Shown here in pieces: positions 35,208-45,716 of a DNA stretch of 64,000 bases (positions are counted from its first letter, which is position 1; every line of letters starts with the position of its first letter). The translations under genes and the position numbers were made by a program. The notes beneath the pieces were generated by a model. The model saw only the letters and a program-made list of their open reading frames with translations. It was not told where the DNA came from and ran no database searches. The DNA comes from Candidatus Mediterraneibacter excrementavium. Its GTDB lineage: Bacteria; Bacillota; Clostridia; Lachnospirales; Lachnospiraceae. Location of the stretch: NCBI GenBank assembly GCA_019120275.1, contig DWVL01000008.1, positions 20,490 through 84,489 on the forward strand. The letters run 5' to 3'.

Positions 35208-37811
35208 ATGAATATTAATAAATTTACACAGAATTCACTGCAGGCTGTGCAGAACTGTGAGAAGATTGCCGCGGACAACGGCAATCAGGAACTGGCGCAG
35301 GAGCATCTGCTCTACGCGCTGCTCACGCAGGACGACAGCCTGATCTTAAAACTGCTTGAGAAAATGAGCATCCAGGGCCAGCTCTTCATCAACCGGGTGG
35401 AGCAGCAGATCGGGAAGCGGCCGAAAGTCCAGGGCGGCCAGGCTTATGTGGGCCAGGATCTTAACAATGTCCTCATCCACGCAGAGGATGAGGCGAAACA
35501 GATGGGGGACGAATATGTATCCGTGGAGCATCTGTTCCTTGCCCTGTTAAAATATGCAAGTAAAGATATGAAACAGCTCTTCCGGGAGTTCGGCATCAGC
35601 CGCGAGGGATTCCTGCACGCGCTTTCGACGGTGCGCGGGAACCAGCGGGTGACCAGCGACAATCCGGAAGCGACTTACGATACGCTGAATAAATACGGAC
35701 AGGACCTGGTGGAGCGCGCCAGGGATCAGAAGCTCGATCCGGTCATCGGCCGTGACGAGGAGATCCGCAATGTGATCCGCATCCTTTCCCGGAAGACAAA
35801 GAACAACCCGGTCCTCATCGGCGAACCGGGCGTCGGCAAGACCGCAGTGGTGGAAGGACTGGCGCAGCGGATCGTCAGCGGCGACGTGCCGGAGGGCCTG
35901 AAAGAGAAGACCATCTTCTCCCTTGACATGGGCGCGCTGGTGGCCGGCGCGAAGTACCGGGGCGAGTTCGAGGAACGTCTGAAAGCGGTCCTGGAGGAAG
36001 TGAAGAACAGTGACGGCAGGATCATCCTGTTCATCGATGAGCTCCATACCATCGTGGGCGCAGGCAAGACGGACGGCGCCATGGACGCCGGAAATATGCT
36101 CAAGCCCATGCTGGCAAGAGGTGAACTGCACTGTATCGGCGCCACGACGCTGGATGAATACCGGCAGTACATCGAGAAAGATGCGGCGCTGGAACGCCGT
36201 TTCCAGCCGGTCATGGTAGACGAGCCGACGGTGGAGGACGCCATCTCCATCCTGCGTGGCCTGAAGGAGCGCTATGAAGTGTTTCACGGGGTGAAGATCA
36301 CAGACAGCGCGCTGGTGGCGGCGGCTACCCTGTCCAACCGGTACATTTCCGACCGGTTCCTGCCGGACAAGGCCATCGACCTGGTGGATGAGGCGTGCGC
36401 CCTGATCAAGACGGAGCTGGATTCCATGCCGACGGAGCTTGACGAGCTGCGGCGCAAAGTCATGCAGCTGGAGATCGAGGAGTCGGCGCTGAAGAAGGAA
36501 GAAGACCGGCTGAGCAAAGAGCGTCTGGAGCATCTGCAGGAAGAACTGGCGGACTTGAAAGAGCAGTATGCCAACAAGAAAGTCCAGTGGGAAAATGAGA
36601 AGAAATCCGTAGAACGGGTTCAGAAGATCCGTGAGGAGATCGAGCAGGTCAATAAAGAGATCCAGAAAGCCCAGCGGGAGTACGATCTGAACCGGGCGGC
36701 GGAACTGCAGTACGGCAGGCTGCCGCAGCTGCAGAAACAGCTGGAAGAAGAGGAAGAGCAGGTGAAGGCGAAAGATCTGTCCCTTGTCCACGAGGCGGTG
36801 ACAGACGAAGAGATCGCGCGCATCGTATCCAGATGGACGGGTATCCCTGTGGCGAAACTGAATGAAAGCGAACGCAACAAGACCCTGCATCTGGCGGACG
36901 AACTCCACAAGCGGGTGGTCGGCCAGGATGAGGGCGTGGAGCTTGTGACCGAAGCCATCATCCGTTCCAAAGCCGGGATCAAGGATCCCAGCAAGCCCAT
37001 CGGATCCTTCCTGTTCCTCGGACCTACCGGCGTGGGCAAGACGGAGCTTGCGAAGGCGCTGGCCCAGAGCCTGTTTGACGATGAGAACAACATGGTCCGT
37101 ATCGATATGAGCGAGTATATGGAGAAATATTCCGTCTCCCGTCTGATCGGAGCGCCTCCGGGATATGTAGGTTACGATGAGGGCGGACAGCTGACCGAGG
37201 CGGTGCGGAGAAAACCGTACTCCGTAGTCCTTTTCGACGAGGTGGAGAAAGCCCATCCGGATGTGTTCAATGTCCTGCTGCAGGTGCTGGACGACGGACG
37301 GATCACCGATTCTCAGGGCAGAACCGTGGACTTTAAGAATACGATCCTGATCATGACGTCCAATATCGGCGCGGGATACCTGCTGGAAGGCATCCACGAC
37401 GACGGGTCCATCGATGCGCACAGCCAGGAGATGGTGATGAACGATCTGAAGGCGCACTTCAGGCCGGAATTCCTGAACCGTCTGGACGAGATCATTATGT
37501 TTAAACCGCTGACGAAGGAGAACATCCGGTCCATCATCGATCTGCTGATCGCGGACGTGAACCGCCGGCTCTCGGAGCGGGAGCTTACGGTTGAACTGAC
37601 AGAGGCTGCCAAAGACTATGTCGTGGAAGGCGGGTATGATCCGATGTACGGCGCAAGGCCGCTGAAGCGGTATCTCCAGAAGAATGTGGAGACCCTTGCT
37701 GCACGGCTGATCCTTGCCGGCAATGTGGGCAGGGAGGATACGATCCTGATCGATGTGCAGGATGGCAAACTGACCGCGCGGGTGAAGGAAGGCCTGCGCC
37801 AGGCTGAATGA
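35208..37811 (+). CDS. clpB: ATP-dependent chaperone ClpB
   Basis: Two AAA domains ([30 protein letters not shown]), coiled-coil middle domain; start refined to ATG 35208. Confidence 0.95.
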   Translation: MNINKFTQNSLQAVQNCEKIAADNGNQELAQEHLLYALLTQDDSLILKLLEKMSIQGQLFINRVEQQIGKRPKVQGGQAYVGQDLNNVLIHAEDEAKQMGDEYVSVEHLFLALLKYASKDMKQLFREFGISREGFLHALSTVRGNQRVTSDNPEATYDTLNKYGQDLVERARDQKLDPVIGRDEEIRNVIRILSRKTKNNPVLIGEPGVGKTAVVEGLAQRIVSGDVPEGLKEKTIFSLDMGALVAGAKYRGEFEERLKAVLEEVKNSDGRIILFIDELHTIVGAGKTDGAMDAGNMLKPMLARGELHCIGATTLDEYRQYIEKDAALERRFQPVMVDEPTVEDAISILRGLKERYEVFHGVKITDSALVAAATLSNRYISDRFLPDKAIDLVDEACALIKTELDSMPTELDELRRKVMQLEIEESALKKEEDRLSKERLEHLQEELADLKEQYANKKVQWENEKKSVERVQKIREEIEQVNKEIQKAQREYDLNRAAELQYGRLPQLQKQLEEEEEQVKAKDLSLVHEAVTDEEIARIVSRWTGIPVAKLNESERNKTLHLADELHKRVVGQDEGVELVTEAIIRSKAGIKDPSKPIGSFLFLGPTGVGKTELAKALAQSLFDDENNMVRIDMSEYMEKYSVSRLIGAPPGYVGYDEGGQLTEAVRRKPYSVVLFDEVEKAHPDVFNVLLQVLDDGRITDSQGRTVDFKNTILIMTSNIGAGYLLEGIHDDGSIDAHSQEMVMNDLKAHFRPEFLNRLDEIIMFKPLTKENIRSIIDLLIADVNRRLSERELTVELTEAAKDYVVEGGYDPMYGARPLKRYLQKNVETLAARLILAGNVGREDTILIDVQDGKLTARVKEGLRQAE

Positions 37812-37905
37812 TGAAAAAGCGATCTGTCCGGAATACAGACAGGTCATTGACGAATCCCCGGATCCATGTCATTATTGAGAGGACAGATGGAAAGGGGCGA
37901 TAGAG

Positions 37906-39159
37906 ATGACGCCGATCATCTTTCATATAGATGTAAATTCAGCTTACTTAAGCTGGACAGCAGTAGAACAACTGAAAAACGGAGCCGCAGTGGATCTGCG
38001 CGAGATACCGGCCATTATCGGCGGGGACCAGAAGTCCCGCCACGGCGTGGTGCTCGCCAAGTCCCCTGCGGCGAAACGGTATGGCATCCGCACGGGGGAA
38101 CCCGTTGCGAATGCCTTTCGTAAGTGCCCGAATCTTGTCATGTATCCGCCGGACCACCGGATGTACCGGGAAAAGAGCCGCCAGCTGATGGCGTATCTCC
38201 GGACATTTACGAAAGAGATCGAACAGGTCAGCGTGGATGAGTGCTATATGGATTTCACGGGGATCGCGGACCGGTACCGTTCGCCCGTAGAAGGAGCCGG
38301 GGAGATCAAAGACGGGATCAAAGCGCGTTTCGGATTCACCGTGAATATCGGCATATCCACGAACAAACTGCTGGCTAAGATGGCGTCGGATTTTGAGAAG
38401 CCGGACCGGATCCATACCCTGTATCCGGAGGAGATCCGGGAGAAAATGTGGCCCCTGCCCATCGGGGACCTCTATATGGCGGGCCGTTCCAGCGTGGAAG
38501 TACTGAAGAAGCTGGAGATCAATACGATCGGGGACCTGGCCAAGGCGGATCCGAAGCTCATCATGCTTCACCTGAAAAGCCACGGGAAACTGCTCTGGGA
38601 ATTTGCAAACGGCATCGGACGGGATGTGGTGCAGTCCGAGCCGGACGAGGCGAAAGGAGTCGGCAATTCGACGACGCTGAGCGAGGATGCGGCGACCGTG
38701 GAAGAAGTGCGACCGGTTTTTAAGAGGCTGGCGCAGAGCGTGGGGATGCGGCTTAAGAAAGCCGGGAAGAAAGCGGGCATGGTGAGCATGGAGATCAAGT
38801 ATTATGATTTCCGGACAGCTTCCCATCAGATGCAGCTGGCGAAACCGTCCAGCGAACCGGACGTCCTGTATGAGACGGCCTGCAGCCTGTTCCTTGAGAT
38901 CTGGACCGGGGAGCCGGTGCGCCTGCTCGGGATACGCACCTCCAAGCTGTCGGATGAAGACGCGCCGGAGCAGCTTTCCATATTTGACATTGAGATGCCC
39001 AAAGAGCCGGATGAGAAGCATAAACGCCTGAAAGAGGCGATGGACGAACTGAACAGGCGGTTCGGAGACGGGGCGGTCGTGAAGGCGAGCATGATGCCGA
39101 AAAAGCCGAAAGAAGAGAAATGCAGGAGGGGGAACGGTATTGAGAGAAAAGAACTATAA
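37906..39159 (+). CDS. dinB: DNA polymerase IV (Y-family)
   Basis: IIFHIDVNSAYLSW, SVDECYMDFTG, NIGISTNKLLAKMASDFEKPD. Confidence 0.93.
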   Translation: MTPIIFHIDVNSAYLSWTAVEQLKNGAAVDLREIPAIIGGDQKSRHGVVLAKSPAAKRYGIRTGEPVANAFRKCPNLVMYPPDHRMYREKSRQLMAYLRTFTKEIEQVSVDECYMDFTGIADRYRSPVEGAGEIKDGIKARFGFTVNIGISTNKLLAKMASDFEKPDRIHTLYPEEIREKMWPLPIGDLYMAGRSSVEVLKKLEINTIGDLAKADPKLIMLHLKSHGKLLWEFANGIGRDVVQSEPDEAKGVGNSTTLSEDAATVEEVRPVFKRLAQSVGMRLKKAGKKAGMVSMEIKYYDFRTASHQMQLAKPSSEPDVLYETACSLFLEIWTGEPVRLLGIRTSKLSDEDAPEQLSIFDIEMPKEPDEKHKRLKEAMDELNRRFGDGAVVKASMMPKKPKEEKCRRGNGIERKEL

Positions 39160-40153
39160 TCTGGAACTGGTGAGGATGATCTCTTTCATCTTTGTCATTG
39201 CGATCCACGTGACGAATTATTACTGCCGTGCCTGGGGGAAGATCCCGCAGGAGGAATATGTGTTTTCCCTGGCGGTCAATGTGGTGTCCAGGATGAGCGT
39301 TCCCTGCTTCCTGATGATCTCCGGGGCGCTGCTCCTGGGGCGGGATGAACCGGTGAAGAAGCATCTGCACCGGACCCTTCATTTCCTGACGGCGCTGATC
39401 GTGTGGGATGCGGTCTATTATCTGTGGAATACATATTATATGCGGTCGGAATTCGATCTCAAAGAGATCCTCTATGTGCCGGCGGAAGCGCATCTGTGGT
39501 ATCTGTACGCCATGGTTCCGATCTATCTGGCCATGCCCTTCCTGCAGATCCTCTGCCGGAACATGAATATCCGGATGGAACGGGTGTTTATGGTCATTAC
39601 ATCCGGCGCGGTGCTCTTTACGTGGCTTCTGCGGTTTATGGGCGCCAAGCCTTATTATGATCTGCCGATCATCGGGGACAAGGTGTATGTCTGGTATATG
39701 TTTGCCGGATATTACCTCATGAAATACCGGAGAAAATTCCGCATCCGGCAGCGCACGCTGGCGCTGATCTGTGTGCTGAGCATGGCGGTGACCTTCGGGG
39801 TGACCTGGGGCGCGACATCTGTAATGGATAAACACTGCGATACGCAGCTTGCGTACTCTACGCCTTTTGCGATCCTTGCGGCGTGCGCGTTCTTCCTGTT
39901 CATGATCCGGCTCGGGGACGGCAGGCTGCAGTTCTCCGAACGGACCCGGAAGATCATTGATGTATTCTGCGGCTGTTCGTTCGGCATTTATCTGATCCAT
40001 CCGATCTATCTTGATAATTATAAAAAGCATCTGGCTGCAGCGGATGTTTCTGCGTGGATCATCGTGCCGCTTCTGACGGCGGCGCTCGTTGTTGTGTCAT
40101 TCCTTTCGGTGTGGCTGCTCAGAAGAGTGAAGATCGGACGAAAGATCACCTGA
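39140..40153 (+). CDS. Acyltransferase 3 family membrane protein
   Basis: NYNLELVRMISFIFVIAIHVTNYY, multiple TM helices, FGIYLIHPIYLD. Confidence 0.88.
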   Translation: MREKNYNLELVRMISFIFVIAIHVTNYYCRAWGKIPQEEYVFSLAVNVVSRMSVPCFLMISGALLLGRDEPVKKHLHRTLHFLTALIVWDAVYYLWNTYYMRSEFDLKEILYVPAEAHLWYLYAMVPIYLAMPFLQILCRNMNIRMERVFMVITSGAVLFTWLLRFMGAKPYYDLPIIGDKVYVWYMFAGYYLMKYRRKFRIRQRTLALICVLSMAVTFGVTWGATSVMDKHCDTQLAYSTPFAILAACAFFLFMIRLGDGRLQFSERTRKIIDVFCGCSFGIYLIHPIYLDNYKKHLAAADVSAWIIVPLLTAALVVVSFLSVWLLRRVKIGRKIT

Positions 40154-40186
40154 ATCTCTTAATCTTAAGAAAATCTTTTGAATCTT
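40153..40186 (+). repeat. Near-helical-phase direct repeats AATCTT upstream of the DedA cluster
   Basis: AATCTC 40153-40158, AATCTT 40161-40166, 40172-40177, 40181-40186 (start spacing 8, 11, 9 bp). Confidence 0.7.
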
Positions 40187-40190
40187 ATAT

Positions 40191-40247
40191 CAGCCTCCTT
40201 TAGATTTGCAGGTTATGCTGTGATCATGAAAGGAGGCTGTATTTTTT
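40191..40247 (+). terminator. Hairpin with T tract whose 3' arm is the dedA Shine-Dalgarno
   Basis: CAGCCTCCTTT (40191-40201) / AAAGGAGGCTG (40229-40239), then TATTTTTT, then ATG at 40248. Confidence 0.75.
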
Positions 40248-40757
40248 ATGGATATTCATGAACTTACCCAATATTTTTTGCAATACGGCGCTTTTTTCAT
40301 CTATCTGATCGTACTCCTGGAGTATATGAACCTGCCCGGATTCCCGGCGGGGGTGATCATGCCGCTCTCCGGCATCTGGGCGGCGCAGGGGGAGATCAGT
40401 TTTCCGGTGGTCATGATCCTGACGGTGGCGGCCGGACTGACCGGAAGCTGGCTCCTCTATCTGCTGGGGCGGTTCGGGGGAAATAAGCTGCTCGGATTTT
40501 ATTTCCGGAAATTTCCGAAGCACCGGCCGGTGATCGAGGAGAAGATGGACTACCTGAGAGAAAAAGGATGCGCCGGTGTGTTTGTCAGCAAGCTGCTGCC
40601 GATGGTGCGCACCCTGATCTCCATTCCCGCAGGCATGGTGAAGATGGATTTTGTGCGGTATACCGTCAGTTCCGCGTGCGGGATATTCCTTTGGAATCTG
40701 GCTTTTGTCGGAGCCGGGTATTTCTTCGGAGACGCGGCGATCCGGTTTTTTACATGA
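40248..40757 (+). CDS. DedA family membrane protein
   Basis: LEYMNLPGFPAGVIMPLSGIWAAQG, GRFGGNKLLGFYFRKF, SKLLPMVRTLISIPAGMVKM. Confidence 0.9.
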   Translation: MDIHELTQYFLQYGAFFIYLIVLLEYMNLPGFPAGVIMPLSGIWAAQGEISFPVVMILTVAAGLTGSWLLYLLGRFGGNKLLGFYFRKFPKHRPVIEEKMDYLREKGCAGVFVSKLLPMVRTLISIPAGMVKMDFVRYTVSSACGIFLWNLAFVGAGYFFGDAAIRFFT

Positions 40758-40773
40758 TGAGGAGGGACAGGAC

Positions 40774-42063
40774 ATGAAGATCGCAATGCTTACAAATAAT
40801 TACAGACCGTTTGTCGGCGGCGTGCCGGTGTCGGTTGAACGGCAGGCGCAGGAACTGACCAGGCTGGGGCATCAGGTGACGGTGATCGCACCGATGTACG
40901 GGGATGATGAAGAGGAGCGGAGCCGGGTGCTGGAACAGGATGAACGGTCTCCGGAGCGGGTGGTCCGTTTCCGTACACAGAAAATGAAAATGCCAAACGG
41001 CATGGTGTATCCGTCATTCCGGCCGGAGGAAGTGTTTGGGATATTTGAGCGGGAAACGTTCGACTGCATCCACGTGCATCATCCGGTATTCGCAGGAATA
41101 TGGGCGCTCAGCCTGGGGAAGAAATATGATATCCCGGTCATATATACATACCATACCCGTTACGAGGACTACCTTCATTACATTCCGTTCTTCCGGGAGG
41201 AAGAGGAACGGCGGCATATCAGGAACAGATTTACAGACTGGGTAAAAGGATCCGTGATCCCGTCTTATATGAAATGGTTCTGCAGCCAGTGTGATCTTGT
41301 GGTCGCGCCGTCCGCCGGAATGCTGCAGGTGATCAGGCGGCAGGGCGTGTCCGTACCCGCTGCGGTCATGCCGACCGGACTGGACGCCTCTTTTTACCGG
41401 AGTGATGCCGGGCGGGCAGAGGAGATCCGGGAACAGTACGCAAAAGGAAGGAAACACCTTCTGGTCACGGTATCCAGACTGGAGCGGGAGAAGAATTACG
41501 GGTTCCTTCTCCGTGGGATTGCAGAGATCGGGAAGCGGCTGGGTGATGATTTCCATGTGCTGATCATCGGGGATGGCAGCCAGATGGGAGAACTGAAAGT
41601 GCGTGCATCGATCCTCGGGATACGCGATAAAGTGACTTTTATGGGAAATGTACCCAATGCGCAGGTGAAAGATTATCTTAATGCGGCGGATATCTTTCTC
41701 TTTGCCTCCCGGTCCGAGACGCAGGGGATCGTCCTGGCGGAAGCGCTTGCCGCCGGATGCCCTGTCGTGGCGGTGCATGCAACAGGCGCGGACGACGTGG
41801 TGAGGAACGGCGTAAATGGATTTCTTACAGCAGAGGATGAGTCCGTTTGGGCAGAGAAAGCGGCGGAGGCGCTGCGTCCAGAGAATCTCGGACGGATGCG
41901 GGAGGCGGCCAGGTCTGATGCGGATAATTACCGGGCATCCAGGCTTGCCATCTATGCGGAGATGCTCTACAATCAGTGTGTACTGCGGAAAGGGGAGAAC
42001 GGATATGAACGTTCGGAAGACCGGGGCGGGCATGTTGCAGCGGCTGTTCGCAAAGTATCTTGA
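40774..42063 (+). CDS. GT4-family glycosyltransferase (diacylglycerol glucosyltransferase-like)
   Basis: MLTNNYRPFVGGVPVSVERQAQEL, VSRLEREKNYGFLL, FASRSETQGIVLAEALAAGCPVVAV; start refined to ATG 40774. Confidence 0.88.
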   Translation: MKIAMLTNNYRPFVGGVPVSVERQAQELTRLGHQVTVIAPMYGDDEEERSRVLEQDERSPERVVRFRTQKMKMPNGMVYPSFRPEEVFGIFERETFDCIHVHHPVFAGIWALSLGKKYDIPVIYTYHTRYEDYLHYIPFFREEEERRHIRNRFTDWVKGSVIPSYMKWFCSQCDLVVAPSAGMLQVIRRQGVSVPAAVMPTGLDASFYRSDAGRAEEIREQYAKGRKHLLVTVSRLEREKNYGFLLRGIAEIGKRLGDDFHVLIIGDGSQMGELKVRASILGIRDKVTFMGNVPNAQVKDYLNAADIFLFASRSETQGIVLAEALAAGCPVVAVHATGADDVVRNGVNGFLTAEDESVWAEKAAEALRPENLGRMREAARSDADNYRASRLAIYAEMLYNQCVLRKGENGYERSEDRGGHVAAAVRKVS

Positions 42064-42592
42064 CCTTCTCAGGCGGACGGTGGCTGTCCGGTGGGATGAC
42101 GGCAACCGGTACGGCGACAGCCAGATCTACGGATTCTGGCATGAAGACAGTTTCTTTATGAATCTGGTGCTTGAGCGGCTGGCGGACAGGACGACGCCGG
42201 TGGATGTGATCGTGACCGCAGATGCGAGGGGTAATTATATTGAATATATGGTGCGGCAGTGCGGAGGGAACGCGCTGAGAGTACCGGATGGATACGGGGC
42301 GTTCACAGCGATTAAGAAGATCGTGAAGGACAGTTACGAGAAAACCCATTCCATTGCGGTGGCGCTGGACGGCCCGCTGGGACCGAGGCATGAACCGAAG
42401 AAGCTGGCGTTTTATCTGTCTGAACATGCGGAAGAAGATTTTGTGGGCATCACGGTTTCTTACTCCTCGTGCATCCGGCTCTGGTGCCGCTGGGACCGAT
42501 ACGTGATCCCGCTGCCGTGGAGCACGGTGGACGTGTCGGTGAGAAATTACGGAGTGGTCAGAAAGGACTGTATTCCGGAACTGCCCGCCTGA
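42005..42592 (+). CDS. DUF374-like / LPLAT-type lysophospholipid acyltransferase-like protein
   Basis: GFWHEDSFFMNLVL, VTADARGNYIEYMVRQCGGNALRVPDGYG; start refined to ATG 42005, overlapping the GT4 gene. Confidence 0.7.
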   Translation: MNVRKTGAGMLQRLFAKYLDLLRRTVAVRWDDGNRYGDSQIYGFWHEDSFFMNLVLERLADRTTPVDVIVTADARGNYIEYMVRQCGGNALRVPDGYGAFTAIKKIVKDSYEKTHSIAVALDGPLGPRHEPKKLAFYLSEHAEEDFVGITVSYSSCIRLWCRWDRYVIPLPWSTVDVSVRNYGVVRKDCIPELPA

Positions 42593-42612
42593 CTTATTGC
42601 ACGCGGGAATAA

Positions 42613-43338
42613 ATGAGAACGAGGGAGAAGACAGACATCATGGAGACAAACAACATACTGATCGTAGAGGATGATAAGGAAATCCGCGAAGGCGTGCAGA
42701 TCTATCTGCAGAGCCAGGGATATAAGGTGTTCCAGGCGGTGGACGGAATTGAAGGACTGGAGGTCATTGAGAAGGAAGACATCCATCTGGCCATCGTAGA
42801 TATAATGATGCCCCGCATGGACGGCATCCGCATGACCATGAAGCTGAGGGAAAAGCACGACTTCCCGGTGATCATGCTCTCGGCCAAATCCGAGGAAGTG
42901 GATAAGATCACAGGCTTGAATATTGGGGCGGACGATTACGTGACGAAGCCCTTTACGCCCATGGAACTGATGGCGCGGGTCAATTCCCAGCTGCGGCGCT
43001 ACCGCAAGTTCCTGGAGAAGCTGGCGCCCCAGGAGAACGTCCATGTGATCGGCGGCTTGGAGATCAACGAGGATACGGTGGAAGTGACCATGGACGGGAA
43101 GCCGGTAAAACTGACGCCGATCGAGTATAAGATCCTGCTGCTCCTGGCAAAGAATCCGGGCCGGGTCTTCTCGTCCGAGGAGATCTACGAGCGGGTATGG
43201 CAGGAAAAAGCCATTAATACCGATACGATCATGGTCCATGTGAGAAATATCAGAGAGAAGATCGAGATCGATCCAAAGAATCCGAAATATTTAAAGGTGG
43301 TGTGGGGCGTTGGATACAAAATTGAAAAACAGCCATAA
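42613..43338 (+). CDS. OmpR-family response regulator
   Basis: NILIVEDDKEIREGVQIYL, DIMMPRMDGIRM, IMLSAKSEEVDKI, winged-helix C-terminus. Confidence 0.95.
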   Translation: MRTREKTDIMETNNILIVEDDKEIREGVQIYLQSQGYKVFQAVDGIEGLEVIEKEDIHLAIVDIMMPRMDGIRMTMKLREKHDFPVIMLSAKSEEVDKITGLNIGADDYVTKPFTPMELMARVNSQLRRYRKFLEKLAPQENVHVIGGLEINEDTVEVTMDGKPVKLTPIEYKILLLLAKNPGRVFSSEEIYERVWQEKAINTDTIMVHVRNIREKIEIDPKNPKYLKVVWGVGYKIEKQP

Positions 43339-45607
43339 AAGAGGGATCATCATAACTGTAATATTGCTTGCATTCTGTGCGGTGATGATGCTGTCCCAGT
43401 ATGACTCGATCCGCGGGACGGTCGAGACGGCGCCGACTGCGTACGAGGCGTCTTTTGCAGATACGCTTATGGAGAGCAGCATCGGACAGGATCTGGCGGA
43501 AGGGAATTATCTGGTGTATAATCAGTATTCCTATGACACGGATCCTGCGGATGTGTTGAGTGATTACGGACAGCGGAATTTTGAACTGACCGCGAAGTAT
43601 CTGGATGTCGGCCTGTACGATGCGGAGGGGAAGCCGCTGACGGAAGCACGGGCGCAGACAGAGGATGTCGGAGAAGCGGATGCCGCGGAGACGGCAGATA
43701 TCACAGACGCTGCAGAAGACAGGACAGATACGGCTGAGACAATGAGTACGACCGACCGGCGTCTGCAGGAGCCGGATGAGGAGAGCGCGGGCTATGCGTT
43801 CCGGGCGGAATATACATTTTCTGCAGACGGACAGCTTGCAGGCATCCAGGTGGACGGGACGGAACTGAGGCCGGAAGAGGAATACGATCTGGAAAACCAG
43901 TTCCTTGTGTACGCCCAGCAGACCGAAAATGAAGAATATATTTCCAGCATCACGTCGCCCCAGGATGTAACCGTCATCTACGGGATGAATGCGGAAAGCA
44001 TGGACGCTTTCATGGAGAAAAACGCCTGGGTAGAAGAGGAGTATCCGCCGGATGTAGCGTATACACATGCTTACCGGGATACGCTGGATACGCTGTGGGT
44101 GCTCGTGATCCTGGCGGCGCTTCTGCTTCCCTTCCGGAAGAAGCTGGATATCAGTGAAATGAAGCTGTTTGACGTGCCCTTTGAGGCGGTGCTCCTGGTC
44201 TGGTTCCTGACTGCGACGGTCTGCCTGGACGGACCGGTACCCTATATCGTGGAGCATACAGTGGAAGACACACTTCTTCCGGGCATGCAGATGGGGAACG
44301 GGATCTGGCTGCTCGCCATGGCGTTTAATTTCGCCATGTGGTTCGTGCTGATCGGCGTCTTCTTCTGGGCGGCGACGTCATTAAGAGCCATGTTCCGCAT
44401 GAAAGGCGTATACTGGCGCGAGCGGACGCTGACGGCGAAGCTGATCCGCCATTACCGCGGCCGCGGGACGGAGAGTGATGAGGAGATGGTGCGGAAGGCC
44501 GGCGGCGTCATCAGGCGTATGAAAGCCTTTTTCGCAAGACAGTACGACGCCCTGCAGCATATTGATTTCCGGGAGAAGACGAACCGCACGATCCTGAAGA
44601 TCGTTATTATTAACTACATTATCCTTGCAATCGTGTGTTTCCTCTGGTACTATGGGGCGCTGGCGCTGATCATTTATTCGGTGCTCCTGTTCCTCTTCCT
44701 GCGGAAATATGTAAAAGACCTGCAGGGGAAATACCAGCTGCTCCTGAAGTCGACGAACCGGCTGGCAGAAGGACATCTGGATGTGCCCATTGATGAGGAT
44801 GTGGGCATCTTCGAGCCGATCCAGGATGAGCTGAAGAAGATCCAGAAAGGGTTCAAGAAGGCGGTGGATGAAGAGGTGAAGAATGAGCGCATGAAGACGG
44901 AGCTGGTGACCAATGTGTCCCACGACCTGCGCACGCCGCTGACGGCGATCATTACTTACACGGATCTTCTGAAAAATGAGAAGGACGAGGAGAAGCGGAA
45001 AGAATATATTGAAGTGCTGGAGAAAAAGAACCTGCGGCTGAAGGTGCTGATCGAGGATCTTTTTGAGATCAGCAAGGCGGCGAGCAAGAACGTGGTCATG
45101 CATTTCATGAAGGTGGATATCGTCGATCTGATCAAACAGGCGGGGCTTGAAAATGACAACAAGATCAAAGCCGCGGATCTGGATTTCCGTTGGAAACTCC
45201 CGGATCATAAGCTCATCATGTGGCTGGACAGCCAGAAAACGTACCGGATCTTCGAGAACCTGATCGTAAATATTACAAAGTATGCCATGCCGCATACGCG
45301 GGTTTATATCGAGATGGAGGAACGGGAAAACGAGGTGCACATTTCCATGAAAAATATCTCCGCATCGGAGCTCAACTTCGATACGGAAGAGATCACAGAC
45401 CGGTTCGTCCGTGGGGATGCATCGCGCAATACCGAGGGATCCGGCCTGGGGCTTGCGATCGCCAAGAGCTTTGTGGAACTGCAGCATGGCTCCCTGAAGA
45501 TTTCTACGGAGGCCGACCTTTTCCGGGCGGACATTGTCCTGCCGAAGCTTCCGGTCCCTCCGGAAGATGAGCAGGCAGAACAGGCGGAAAGAGACGCAGA
45601 ACATTAA
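43310..45607 (+). CDS. Membrane sensor histidine kinase
   Basis: VSHDLRTPLTAIITYTDLL H-box, RGDASRNTEGSGLGLAIAKSF; overlaps the response regulator. Confidence 0.95.
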   Translation: MDTKLKNSHKRGIIITVILLAFCAVMMLSQYDSIRGTVETAPTAYEASFADTLMESSIGQDLAEGNYLVYNQYSYDTDPADVLSDYGQRNFELTAKYLDVGLYDAEGKPLTEARAQTEDVGEADAAETADITDAAEDRTDTAETMSTTDRRLQEPDEESAGYAFRAEYTFSADGQLAGIQVDGTELRPEEEYDLENQFLVYAQQTENEEYISSITSPQDVTVIYGMNAESMDAFMEKNAWVEEEYPPDVAYTHAYRDTLDTLWVLVILAALLLPFRKKLDISEMKLFDVPFEAVLLVWFLTATVCLDGPVPYIVEHTVEDTLLPGMQMGNGIWLLAMAFNFAMWFVLIGVFFWAATSLRAMFRMKGVYWRERTLTAKLIRHYRGRGTESDEEMVRKAGGVIRRMKAFFARQYDALQHIDFREKTNRTILKIVIINYIILAIVCFLWYYGALALIIYSVLLFLFLRKYVKDLQGKYQLLLKSTNRLAEGHLDVPIDEDVGIFEPIQDELKKIQKGFKKAVDEEVKNERMKTELVTNVSHDLRTPLTAIITYTDLLKNEKDEEKRKEYIEVLEKKNLRLKVLIEDLFEISKAASKNVVMHFMKVDIVDLIKQAGLENDNKIKAADLDFRWKLPDHKLIMWLDSQKTYRIFENLIVNITKYAMPHTRVYIEMEERENEVHISMKNISASELNFDTEEITDRFVRGDASRNTEGSGLGLAIAKSFVELQHGSLKISTEADLFRADIVLPKLPVPPEDEQAEQAERDAEH

Positions 45608-45612
45608 AAAGG

Positions 45613-45653
45613 ATCCCGGCAGAGCGATTGTGGTATGCTCTGCCGGGATTTTA
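45613..45653 (+). terminator. Intrinsic terminator after the histidine kinase
   Basis: ATCCCGGCAGAGC / GCTCTGCCGGGAT followed by TTT. Confidence 0.85.
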
Positions 45654-45716
45654 TGATATGATATTAATATCAGTTTGCAGCTGACCGGAGAACAACTCCG
45701 GGGAAAGGAGAAGCAT

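Noticed and set aside
35547-37847. 766-aa minus-strand ORF
   Set aside because: Antisense to clpB, whose plus-strand protein is unambiguous.
38795-40030. 411-aa minus-strand ORF
   Set aside because: Antisense to dinB and the acyltransferase; no domain logic.
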